From assembly GCF_021155775.2 (NCBI RefSeq), contig NC_060232.1, positions 37,755,089 through 37,819,088 on the forward strand: a stretch of DNA of 64,000 bases. The letters are read 5' to 3'. Origin of the DNA: Neodiprion pinetum. Its lineage: Eukaryota; Arthropoda; Insecta; Hymenoptera; Diprionidae. The position numbers and the translations under genes were made by a program. Below the pieces are notes generated by a model. It was not told the origin of the DNA and made no database searches. It worked only from the letters and a program-made list of their open reading frames with translations. This document shows, piece by piece, positions 48,101 through 59,996 of the stretch; position 1 is the stretch's first letter, and the number at the start of each line of letters is the position of its first letter.

Positions 48101-51100
48101 TTCGATATATTTACGTACCTGTTGTACACGTATGTATAAGTTATAAACAAGAAAGAAAAAAAAAAAAAACATTCACACCCTTTACAAACACAATCGTGAC
48201 ATTCGATATTCCATTTTGTTGCCTTATTTTCCGTTATTTTCCGCCTCGGTAAAAAATACGTTCAAATAATTCGCAAAATACGCGCATGAATATTGAACAA
48301 TTAACAAATAAATCTGTCGGTTTTATAATCCAGGGGAATGAAAATTTGGATCAGACTTTTGATCAGAACCTTTCGCAATCCACGCGGTAATTTCTTTCGT
48401 TTCTTTTTTTTTTATTTTATTTTTTTTTTTTTTTAAATTCACAAACGACGGAAAAAATAAAATCTGCGCAGAAAGGAAAAATCAGTAAGACGGAAAAAGT
48501 ACAAGTATATAAAAATACACGGCAACCAAACTCCCATTATCCTTTTCCGGTTATGGGGATCGTTACTTCCGTTATTTCGCATCATTTCTTTCCCCCCCAT
48601 AAACACACGTGTGCGTATATTCATCCTCCTCCGTATGATTCCCTTTTTTCGTCGCCGAATAATATCGCAAATTTTTCTACACAGGGTTGCGAAAATGCGA
48701 AACGAAATTCCCAAAAATAGTTGCGAACGCGGCCGACGTGCAAGGGAATAAAAATAAATAACGCGAAAGAAAACGAAAAATAATAAAAGGCGAGAGGCGA
48801 AATTGGCCTGCCAACGGAGAATTTTCACCATTAATCTTCGCTTTGCGTAATTTAACCTTCGGAGTGTCCATCGGTCCATGAATACACCGGTCAAAGAGAG
48901 AGCCTAATTGCCCTCCTCCTCTGTCGCGATCTTCGTATATTCCGCATCACTCTAAAATTGCGGTCGATTTTCATCCAGACTCTTTCGTCGTTCCAAGTTT
49001 TGAGAAAATCTTCGTCAATCGAGCTTCCGAATTTTATTTGTCCGAACGGATGCGAAATGCGCGGAGCGTGGCGTTTCAACTTCCGGAGCTTAACACGTTC
49101 CGCGATAAATTTCAGAGTGCAGAGCGCGTTTAAAACTAGGTATATTCATTCTCTAAGAATCGAGAAAAGCTCTGCGTCAGTGCTCAGCTTTCAAGCTTTT
49201 ACTTTTCGAGCCGAGTCGGCAGAGTGAATTTACTATTTTTGTTGCAACGTTCCGATTTATCCGAGGCTTTCTTCCTACTTTCGTTAATCGATGCGAAACT
49301 GATAAAATCACTGTCACGTCATTATCGAATCACAAATTGCCTTGTGTATTCGAGAATATGGAAACTCACGTAATGCTTTGTGCAAACTTTGCTCCATTTT
49401 CGAGATAAACTTGTGTTATTAATTTTTCTTTTTTTTTTTCTTTTTATTTTTTTCAACGATCTTCACGAATTAAAGATACATTCGGCAGTCCAAATAAATT
49501 TACACATCTGCGATCAGTTTCGAAGGATAATCGATACGTCACACCGAGATGCTTGAACAAGGGATTAATCCTGCCTGGATGATTACGCCTGTTATTCAAA
49601 TGTTCAGCAAATTTGGGGAGGAAACGATGATATGTCCGGTATATCGGACAGCTGGTAGTTCGACGGTTGTACGCAAATCGTATCGCAACCGATCCTGGAT
49701 TCGATTTCGAAACCTTGCAACTTGACACGGAGCATCTCAAAAATATCCCCTGTATCAAAGTTGGAGGAATAAATTTTTTTTACACACGACCATAACGAAA
49801 CGTCGGACAATTTTCAAGATCAATTTCACGGAGCGCAGGATTTATTTATTTCTTTTATTTATTTATTTTTTTTTTTTTTTCCACAAAAAAAAACTACCTT
49901 GTATAATTTATTTGTCTTTACATGTTTCGTTCTATTATTGTCATCGACATTTCTGAATGTGTAGGAAAAATTTTCCACGCAACTTGACAATTACTTACTT
50001 AAAATTTCGAAGAAAGAAAAAAGAGAAAACTACAAGGGATGATTTTGTGCAAACATTTGCACAATCGAATTACATATTCGTCGTTCTTTCATTGTTTTCG
50101 ACAATTCAGTCCAACTGGTGTGTTAGGAATATAAATCGAATTTCACGCGTCTTACATTGTATGGTGTATTCTGTTAAACGACGTCCCAGCACTTTCGAAT
50201 CGGGGCTGTATAATATACATCATCTTATTCTGTCCTCACGTTCGCACGTAATAACCAGCCAATAACCGTCTGGCAAGAGTCTGAATTCACGTACATACGT
50301 ACTTGTTGTATAACAGCCTAGTGTATGTACAACGCGCACGTATGTTTTATACACATATATGTATATATGTATATGTATATGCGTTGTACATGGAAGAGAG
50401 ACACGGCTGATTATCAACTCCGCGCTAAGTACAGTTCGTACTTCACGGTTTCTCTGTGCACTATGTATAATATACGTGTACCTACATATGTACGTGTATA
50501 TACACGCATATAAAGCGACAGGATTGTACGTGACTCGGATAGAATCGAGTTATTTCATCCAGCGCCTGTATATATATACATATATATATATATATACACC
50601 GTAATGCGGGAAATGTAACTGGAGCAAGTTTTGCGATCGAACGAATTGCAACAATGATCGCAGAACCGAATGGTCGCGAAAAACTTTCGGGTAGTTCCAA
50701 AGGGTAGCGAGTATAAAAATGCAACAATAATCTGAAGGTGGAACAGAAAGAGAGAGAGAGAGAGAAAAAAGAAATGAATTTTAAACAACAATAAAAGCAA
50801 TACGAACACGTCTGTAATGTATTTTATTGTATTATTACATACAAGCTAATCATTGGCCTCACTTCAACGTGCTTTCCGATATTTTGTATAATTCTATTTT
50901 CGAACTTTTCAAACTTGCAGTCGCGTGGCTAGTTATTTTTTTTTTTATTTTTTTTTTTTTTTAATTCTCTCCACATCATACGTTTGCCTCTCTATTTCTC
51001 TTCGCGTTTCGTTCAAACATTCGATATCAAATTCGACCGGTTTGTAACCGGTAATAAGTTGTTGTTGTATTTTTTTTTTCTCTCTCATTTATCGAAGCTC

Positions 51101-51312
51101 AAACTTCACAACAAAGGCGACCGTGTTTTTTCCGCAGGTTGGCAATTTTTACTAATTTCTGAATAACATTTAACCCCTACGGTATTCTCAAAATAGAAAT
51201 AACCGTGAAAATAAATTGCTTACATGGACGTGCATGCGTGTGTATATACTAGTAACATGTAAGTGCAGGAATTTCGAATAATTATGACAATTAATTATTT
51301 TTATTGTCAATA

Positions 51313-51333
51313 TCATCATCATCATCATCATCA

Positions 51334-51364
<31 letters not shown>

Positions 51365-51365
51365 A
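51313..51365. repeat. (ATC)n(ATT)n compound microsatellite
   Basis: About seven ATC units followed directly by about ten ATT units. Confidence 0.93.
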
Positions 51366-51631
51366 GAAGCTGGAGCATTTAATCGGTGATTCGATAATTG
51401 ATAAACTTTGATTAAAGGCTATATTGTTCCGACAACTATTCCAGTAATATCTTGATTATAATACCTTGCCCGCTAATAGAAGCTATACCAAAACCCGGAC
51501 GTGGGTCGCGATATAAACCCCTCCAAGATTATTAACACACCGCTAACCTCCGCGTAATGAGCAGAGTAAGGTGAACACGCGGCATCGATAGAATGATAGA
51601 TAAAAATAATAATAAACTGCAAGACAAAAAA

Positions 51632-51880
51632 CAACGAGAAAAATTGAGTAAAAGAGGTATCGTTGAAAAAAACTGTTTGAATGTCGTTGGAATTACGAAA
51701 AACGAGGTACGCCTGACCATTTTGCGCTATTGTAAGAATAGTAACGGATACGAGATTTTTTGGTTACAGCTAGAAAACTAATTTTCATTTTCTACCTAGA
51801 ACTATATTTTTCGATTGCGGTAAAAAAATGAAAATAGTTAAGGACCGAGCGGTAATCGGAAATAAAAGTTTCTCTCAGTG
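51632..51880 (+). mobile_element. MITE-like dispersed repeat, copy C (right terminus intact)
   Basis: Shares ACGAGAAAAATTGAGTAAAA, TGTTGGAATTACGAAAAACG, CATTTTGCGCTAT, CTAATTTTCATTTTCTACCT and AAAATGAAAATAGTTAAGGA with copy B. It ends AAATAAAAGTTTCTCTCAGTG, the near reverse complement of the left end CACTGAGAAAAATTTCATTT of copy A. That defines terminal inverted repeats of about 20 bp. Its own left end appears truncated. Confidence 0.75.
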
Positions 51881-54451
51881 CACTGCACATATACCGAGTA
51901 GTGAATCAAAATCTTAATCGTAATTGTCATGATACGTTTTTCGCATTTTTGAATAATTATTTTTAGGGAATAAATTAAAATCGTTCCGTACTCTCTTCGG
52001 TATTAAATAATTATTCGAAAGCACTATTGTCATTGCTTAATCTATTCACTGTAATTGTATTTTACGTTTCACGTTATTTTTAAGGAAAGTTTTGCACAAA
52101 GTTACCGTTCCATTATATTATCTGCGAGATATACAGCGCGATGTTGACACTGTCGAAGATAATTAACATATTGTTATTATTATTATCATTATTATATAAG
52201 AAGGGAAATATTGATTTGCGTTTGAAGTTTTCGAAAAAATCGAAAAGCCCGAAGAATCGTCCGTAATTCGGTGCGTTATGAAAACTTTCTTGCCGTTATA
52301 TGGAATTATTATTTTTATTGTTGTTGTTGTTAAAACTAATTCGCAATCTTATAGGTGCATGTATATATTTTAGTTACGCTCTGTGTTCCGGTTTAAGGCT
52401 GATTGTATTCACGCAGCTTCCGGTTACCAACGATATTTGTTTTTTTATTCGTCGGTTGTTTTTCTTGTGAATTCGGTAATAAAATACCATACTTTGAGCT
52501 GGTTAAATTTTTTTTCCAACTCCACCTGTGAAATTGGAAATTTTAGGAAATCGTTTGTCTGGCAAAGGAGTATTTTTGAGAATTTTGACAGATTTTTTTT
52601 TTTTTGAGCATCGGAATGAAGGTAATATTGTTTTGTTTTCTTGTGTCACGTATTCTGAGAGTATTATATGTATATTTATCGTGTCGTGGAAAATTTATCA
52701 CGTACTGTATTAAGAAGGGAAAAAATTGACGAATCTAGTTTTATAACATTTTTTTTTATCATACCGTCATTAATATTACAAGGATTGACGATAACGTTGA
52801 ACTGTAAAATTTTCCGTGCTAAAAATTTTTAATTTTAAACTTGGTTCGAAAATAGAAATGAAAGAAATATAGAGCAGTAATTTATAGTTGTTCGTATCCG
52901 AGGTAAGCTTTACAGTTTTATTTTTGTTCCCGCTCCTCTTCAAAGAAAATCTCTTCTTAAAGTCAAATCGTTCTTTTTCTCCCTCTCCTTTTCTCATCCT
53001 TTTATTTAAATCCCAATTCTTTCCTTCAGTCTCATTCCGCGGGCCGTTAAAACTGCCAGAAGGTGGAAGACGTCGGTTTTAATTACACCCAGCCTTCAGC
53101 TCGAATGGTTAAATTAATTAACAAAATCTTTGTTCGGGGCGTAAAATCTTTCTTCACTTTCCGAGAAACATATCCCGTGAATCAGGACCCGCTGCAATCG
53201 ATCATCTGCGAAAGCAGCGAGAGTAGTTTAATCAACTTTCAGCCAGATAACTCCTAGTGAAATGTATACAACTATATATATATATATACCTATATATTCG
53301 CAAGTCTCCGTCTCTTGTGAGGTAATAAAATAGTTTCGATATCTGGCAATCCACTTTTTTCATACGTTACGGATTATTGTATCAGTCGGAGAAAATAAAC
53401 TAACTTTAGGAGAAATTCAGGCTTTACTTCGATATAGATATGTATATATGTGTAATAATAAAAAAAAGGTCAAGTAACGGTGATGAAATTTAATCAAAGA
53501 TTGTTTGAGTCGTCGATTTTATTTTATTTCGTATTTTAAAATCGATAAGTTTACAATTTTTTCTTAATTATCGATATTGATGTAAAATTCTGAATGAGTT
53601 GTGAATTTTTTCAACCCAAAGTCTATCTGAATTTTGACAAATTTCAAAATTGTGTTGCTTTTTTGGCGAACACTTGATATCTTGGTCAACATTTTTCCAA
53701 ATCGATCAATCAATCGCTTCTGTGGAATTATCGGTGAGCCTTGTGATATGTTTTTTATTTTCGAAATTTAACAATTTTTTTTATGCAGAAACAGAAATCG
53801 ACTGTGAACTGGAAATTCGGTGACGGATAGATTTCAATTGGTCAACAATTCCCATAAACTTTGGACAGCCGTCGTTTCACAACCGGAAGTCAATCTGACT
53901 CTCGATAAGATTTACGTACCTGTTTATATTTTCAGTGAACTCTTGATGTTTATGACAGTAAAAAAAAAATAAAAATCACCGTGTCCATCGATTATTCATT
54001 TCTCTGGAATTTCGTGAGTTTTTTTTTTCCATCTTTTATAAACCTCACAATTCGTCTGATAAACAAAAATAAACAACGAACTATAAATTCGGTGGATACC
54101 ACGGCTGAATTTACGAGCCTGGTTAAGACCGGAAGAGATTAAGAGATTTTCGATGTCAAGTGCAGGTCACTGACCGGGCGACCCTTGCAGCAGGCCGTTT
54201 GAAACCCGACGAAGTTTTCTTGGCGATCAGTTGGCGTCGTGACGTCTTACAAAATGTTTAAAAATAATCGGCCGTGCAAGCATCGTCAATACCGCAACGT
54301 TTCGCGGATATTCGCTTCGTCTCTTTCTTTTTTGTGCTCGCATTTTTTATTTTTTTATTTACATTTTCTCTATATACATAATTTTCACCCGTTTTTCTCC
54401 GACGTTACCCAACGGCTCGATGAATCTTTCCAACAGTATATGTAAATAGCC

Positions 54452-54607
54452 GATTCTGGACACAGATTTCTACGCGACTTTTAATCTTCGGTAGATAAAA
54501 CGTCGGTATAGCAGATCGAAAAAGTCGGTAAAGTCGATCGCGTTTTGGGTTTGAGTCTCGGGTGAAATGTCGGTAAATGTCGGTAGTAGGAATCTGTGTC
54601 CAGAATC
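54452..54607. mobile_element. 156-bp element with 22-bp terminal inverted repeats
   Basis: GATTCTGGACACAGATTTCT at the left end (arm 54452-54473) and its reverse complement with one mismatch at 54586-54607 enclose about 110 bases. The interior holds several GTCGGTA / AAAGTCG repeats. No coding capacity. The structure fits a short non-autonomous DNA transposon; only this one copy was seen in the window. Confidence 0.65.
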
Positions 54608-57600
54608 TGTCTTGTATACCTAACGTATAGCTATTACGGTTATATTTCCCGTCGCGACATAATTTAGGAATCAATCAAAAGTCAAGTAAAGCTTCTTTCT
54701 TTGTATGAGCTCCTGATGCAGGATCAGAACTTTATCGCATCAACGTATTTCTCGTCACGTCTCATTTCGCGATGGGAATGGATTTTACCATTCGAATCCT
54801 CGTGAATACTTCAGGGTTGTGTGACGTTTTTTATACCCCTGCTATACTGGAAAGAGATTTTTCGGTACATGAAACGGGGTTCGTCTTTTATTACTCTATA
54901 TTCAATCATAAGCAATATACGCGTGCGACAAGGTCTAAGGATTTGGTCGAGATTGCTTTCGCCTTCAATCTTACACTCTCATTTTCTCGAATCGATGCAT
55001 TTTTCATCGTTCGATTCGATGTGATATTACTTTTTTAACGGCTAAATGACCATCGAAAAGATTTACGAATCGAAAATCGATACTTTTTGTTGATTTCACT
55101 GTAAGATAAGCGTCCACCAACAAAAAATGATAAAAATTTTAAACACCAGCTTTACAGATATCAATCTTTTCGTTTAAGATCGTTTTTAATTTTTTCAAAA
55201 ATCGCTTAGAAAAGTTCGATTTTCTTTCAAGGAACATCGCGTAGAATTTTATTCAGAAAAACCATTCATTGCAAGTTCACTGAAACTTATTGTTTTATTT
55301 TTTTTCAAACAATCAATCACAAATATCGCTATTTGTTGATCGATACGTCGGCGTCAGTGCAATCATATTGAAAAAATTAAAACTTGAACCTCACCAGCGT
55401 AATAAAAATAAACAGACAAAAATGAAACATGAATGTTTCGTGATACTCGAGAAAAAAAAAAAAAAAAAAATCAGCTCAAAAAATATTTTCACCCTTGTTT
55501 CCTAATTTATAAAACTTGAGCTTGCGTAACCGGGCCGACGACTATAATTTGGATTATTCCCCACCCCATGCGCATTAGGCATTGTGTTTCAACAAAGGGG
55601 AAAAGATAGTGTAAGACACAATGCGCACCCCTTGTCGTCACAAAACAGATTGTTGTTATTTTCCCGAGCTCGAAGCAAGCGAGTGAATGGCGATAATTAT
55701 TGTCGTCGAAATTCGAAAGCCACCATCTAGGTTACACGAACACTATTATGCAACAAGATTTCTCATAAACATGCAAATAATGAAAAAAAAACAAATTTAA
55801 CCCTGTATTAGACAAAAGTGAGTAATTTTCCAAAAGAAAGTGACCAGTCATTATTATTTTTCTTTTTTTTTTTCTGAGTAGATAATTTATTGTCAATTTT
55901 TCCCACCCTAGCGATTTTTTTACATTTTCATTTCTCTCTTAATTCAATTCCTCCGCTCACTCCTTTGCTTTTTACTGGCCAGCTTAATTGCAGAAATTAT
56001 AGGCCCTCTGAATTTTCGATCGTTTTTATACCGTCTTGACATTACTCCGATATTTTAACTACACTAATATTTGGCTGACGGTAAATAGAACGAAAAGTAA
56101 AAAATAAAAAACTTCCCCAATCCCTGTGAAATTTTCGTTCCCTCGGTAAAAAAAAATTACTCGCATATTTTGAATACTTTGTTGGAGGAAAAATTTTTTG
56201 TTTTTCATTTTTTTTTTTTTTTTGTCTCAGGGTAGAGGTAATAATTCGTGTTATGAATATGTATCGAGGGATGAAAAAGTGGTTTTCCAAGGTATCAGCT
56301 AATCACTCCTGAAAGGGTTTAAAGTTTTCGCAAGTCTTTGTATATATATACATATATTATAAAATGTCTTGCGAAATTAATTCAAGTATTCGAAAGTCGT
56401 TGGAAATTATCCGACAACCGTGAAAACGATAAAAGAAATATAGGTATACATAAACTCTCGAAATCAGATAATTATATAAATTGTATATACACTTACGATT
56501 TGTCGAAATAATAAATCCTTTCGGCACGTTGTTGTTCTTCTTTTTTTTGTTTTTTTTTTTTTTCCAACAACGCTCTTTTCCACCGGGCAGCTCGCATGTT
56601 TTATGTTTCACAAGGTACGCGCAATATGAGCTTGCGCTCAATAATTAAAGCGCTTTTTCACCCAACTGCTAACAAATGTGAACCGATCCGGTCAGCTCGT
56701 AGAAACTGCAGTGCAAAATGAATCGAACCTATACTATATACGTACACATATTCCCGTGTAATTTATAATAATACCAAGCCTAGAGGTGTACAGTCCGCAT
56801 CCAAAGTCTTCACGCATTTATCATATTTTCAATAATCTTCCACCCACGTAAACCGTTCTTTTCGATAACTTATACAGCCTCTGTCATTCCCGAAGACGTA
56901 AGGGAAGACATTGCTGCATGTTTGATGTAAATCGGTCCGCTTCTTCTTGCGTTTTTATCGGTAACAAACAAACTGAGCCTTTTATACATTTGAATTAGTA
57001 CACGTATATCGAAGATTTATTGAACTTTTTCTTTTTTTTTTTTATTGTGCCTCTGAACAAAAATGTCATAAAACCTAGACGAGGTAGGAAAATATTTAGA
57101 AGTCGCTGCCGATTATTGTAATCTTTTTTGTTTATTCTTATGTGTACTTTTTTTTTTCACATTACAGTCATTTCGAAAATCGGGATCGAAATCGACTCAA
57201 ATGGCATATTTCGATTTCTTAATCCTTGCCTTTTCTCGTTTACTTCCAACCCTGCTATTTCTCCGTTTTAATTTGTTTTCTGCGTTTTTTTTTTTTTAAC
57301 GCCACCCTACCTTTTTCCGCCGCCGGTTAAATTTACAGACCGAGAAAAAAAATTACGTAAAGTGCGGACATGCCCGGGCATCGGATATACATGCATATAT
57401 ACATGTATATATATAAACATATGTGCCTATGTAATTTGGTTTTCACTCTCGTTATCGGTGCCGCTGGCCAAGTATAACAAACCTGCCCGGTTCTTTTCCT
57501 CTCTCGTTTTTACCTGTTTGTACCCGTATTTTGTTTTTTTTCCATTTATACCTGCGCCGCGGTTTTCCGCCACTTATTTTCTTCGCGGAGCAAGTTGTTC

Positions 57601-59231
57601 AGCTTTTTCAATTCTCTATATATTTTTCTCCCCGTTTACAACGTTCACTTTTCATGTATTCTGTTTATTAAACAAAATCAATCAAAAGCCGAGTCAAAAA
57701 ACAGGAAATCACTTGGAAAATTTTTTGCAACAAAAACATAACGAAGGAAAAATTAAAAGGGTGCAATTAAAGCCGATCAAGTTAACTAAATCTGATTAAA
57801 AGAGACTCGATGTGACCGAGGAAGAGAAGTTTAAACACTGAACTTCAACCGTATTATAAATACTCTGTTATTAACTTTGTTGGAAAAATAACATTTTATG
57901 GTTAAATTAACGGGATGTTTGTGTAGTTTAGGTTGAGTGTTTTAACCTTTTTTTCTACCTTATCAATTCGATGAAGGAACTAGATTCAATTTAGTGACAC
58001 CGTAATTCAAAGCAATCTGTTCCATCACGTTTTTGATTCAAAACAAGTTTTTTACCTGACTGTACGCAATTTCTGTACTGCTATAGACAAATGTGGAGCA
58101 TATAACGAAACAATTGTCGAGACTTTGCTCAGAGCCAGCTGGGAGTCAGTTTTTTCTCGCGAAACTGAGTTTCTGATATTGGTAATTTCCTTCGTTACCG
58201 ATTCGCAACTAGCAGGCTTATTCTTTTCACCGATTTCCCCTTGGTGATTTAAATAATCACAGTATCGTTGATTAACGGGTTCCTCACTTCGTAATCCGTA
58301 AAAATTTCAATTAACTTCGGTTTTGAATAATTAATAGATTTAAAATTCGGCAGGAATTTTAATTATACGGTTTTTCCATCGACGTCATTCGCTCGATTGA
58401 GCTGAAAATCGATAATTAGGTATTTCGAAACGCCGATCGATCGCGTTCGTTGTGAATAAATTTTTTCGCCGACCTCCGTTTCATTTGGCTTAAAAATTTC
58501 TATCGACATTATTTTCGAGGCTCAGTAATTATTTAAAATCACTGTAGCTTGAAATATTTGTCATAAAATAATTGAAAATGATCTTAGATATTGCATAGAT
58601 TAATTCGATCACAAATCGGATGTAAAAGCTACGAGAAGCGAATTTTATTTACACGATATTTTGACAAAAAAATTAAACCTCCAAAATTTCTCCTTCGTCG
58701 ATGAATCGATTCAACCTGCAATATATTTTTTCATTGTTACTTACGCCTGTAATGTAACGTATATACGATCGGACCTTGGCTTGTTATTATACACATGTAT
58801 ATATAATACATTATTTGACAGTTGGGATTGCGGTCAAAGGGTTTCGAGGGCCGTTACTAACCTTGCTTAATTCATTAAAACTTGACCCGAATCATGATCA
58901 GTTTAACCGAATCCGAACATGCACACTTGGTCAAGTTTTCGAGTTACATAACTAAATATCAACACCCTGATTTACCCGCGTCTGATAAACACTCGCGAAT
59001 TTTCATTAAATTCGTCACAACGTAGGTAAAAAATAACAACAAAACCAATGATCATAAATAATAAAAAAAAAAAAAAAACTCATTTCAACATATTTCTGTA
59101 TTACATAATACAGATTTCGTTCAAGATACATTTCTTGTTGAAAGGAATAGTCAAAACGTCATTGAAAAATATATACATATATATATATGTGTATATACTT
59201 TTTTTACAATTCTATTTAGCCAAACAACGGT

Positions 59232-59245
59232 GAGACACGTGTCTC
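59232..59245. promoter_or_regulatory. Perfect palindrome GAGACACGTGTCTC with E-box core
   Basis: Fourteen-base perfect palindrome centred on CACGTG, the bHLH/bHLH-Zip binding core. It lies 0.5 kb upstream of the exon at 59740 and 12 bases before another small hairpin. A regulatory role is inferred. Confidence 0.35.
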
Positions 59246-59257
59246 TTTATTCAGGTC

Positions 59258-59291
59258 CTTCGGGGTTTAAAAAAAAATTGACACCCCGAAG
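59258..59291. repeat. Small hairpin with 9-bp perfect stem
   Basis: CTTCGGGGT and ACCCCGAAG flank a 16-base A-rich loop. Confidence 0.55.
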
Positions 59292-59740
59292 TTTATAATG
59301 ACGAGTTAGAGGCAGAATAATAAATTCTCTTTGGTGTATAAAAATGGAAGACAAACAAACGTCGCGAGTTATACGAAGTACCTACTAAGAGCAATAAATC
59401 ATTCGAGGTGAAAAATTGGCGGTAAAGCTGAATAACGTTTTACGCGACGCGCATAATAATTTAATTAATTATCGCCGAGCTTCGTGGGTTCGGGGTAAAC
59501 GCGTCAGGAATATTCGCTCCGTTCGCATCTTCGCGATACAATATCCGCTCCTTCTTTAGTTCGAACCTCTTCCTTTCTTTTTCTCCTTCGTTGTAACAAA
59601 TGAAATTTTTCTCAGCGCTGCTCGAGTTTGAAAAATAATCGATCGTAGTAGAAAAAATCGTTAAAAAATGACGGATCTAATAGAAAATCTGTTATTTTTG
59701 TACACTGTTCATCTTTTTCTTCTTCTTCCTCTGCTTCAGG

Positions 59741-59996
59741 ATGTCGTCCCTCCGCACTCAGTCGACCGGGGGCGGTTTGGCCCTGAGCAGCATCGGATCC
59801 GATAGAACCGGGGCGACTTCGACGGCCGGAGCTTCTCAATCTCACAGAAAACACCAGAATCATCACAGGAGTCGAAGTGCTCCTCGCGCCCCCGAAAAAC
59901 CACCGAGAAAACGTCACATGAATCCGGCACACAGTCTGGCCTCGATACCGAGTCAGATTAAACTCTCGATGCTGAACAGCGGGCTCATCTCTTTCG
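59741..59996 (+). CDS. Coding exon of an unidentified gene (Ser/Arg/His/Pro-rich)
   Basis: A strong pyrimidine tract and acceptor (CTGCTTCAG ending at 59739), one G, then ATG. The frame is open for 85 codons plus one base to a consensus donor (TTTCG/GTGAGT at 59997). The interval is GC-richer than its flanks. The peptide begins MSSLRTQSTGGGLALSSIGS, has a basic stretch (HRKHQNHHRSRSAPRAPEKP, then PPRKRH) and ends SQIKLSMLNSGLISFG. It looks like a disordered cytosolic N-terminus. No family is recognised. The ATG directly after the acceptor suggests the first coding exon after a non-coding leader, perhaps from the promoters at 33.36 or 38.46 kb. If unspliced, the frame would run on to a stop at 60124. 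The following exon is not visible before the window ends. Confidence 0.6.

Larger units (their letters stand above)
38605..59739. other. Gene desert: no supported protein-coding sequence
   Basis: About 21 kb in which every open frame is short, compositionally odd (Phe/Lys/Ile-rich from T and A runs) or overlapped by equal frames on the other strand. Repeats and hairpins inside are listed separately. It could be a large first intron or upstream regulatory DNA of the gene starting at 59.74 kb. No tRNA or known miRNA sequence was recognised by eye. Confidence 0.45.

Noticed and set aside
53063..53257. 64-codon plus-strand frame with non-repetitive composition
   Set aside because: Looks superficially protein-like, but has no good acceptor/donor pair and matches no family.
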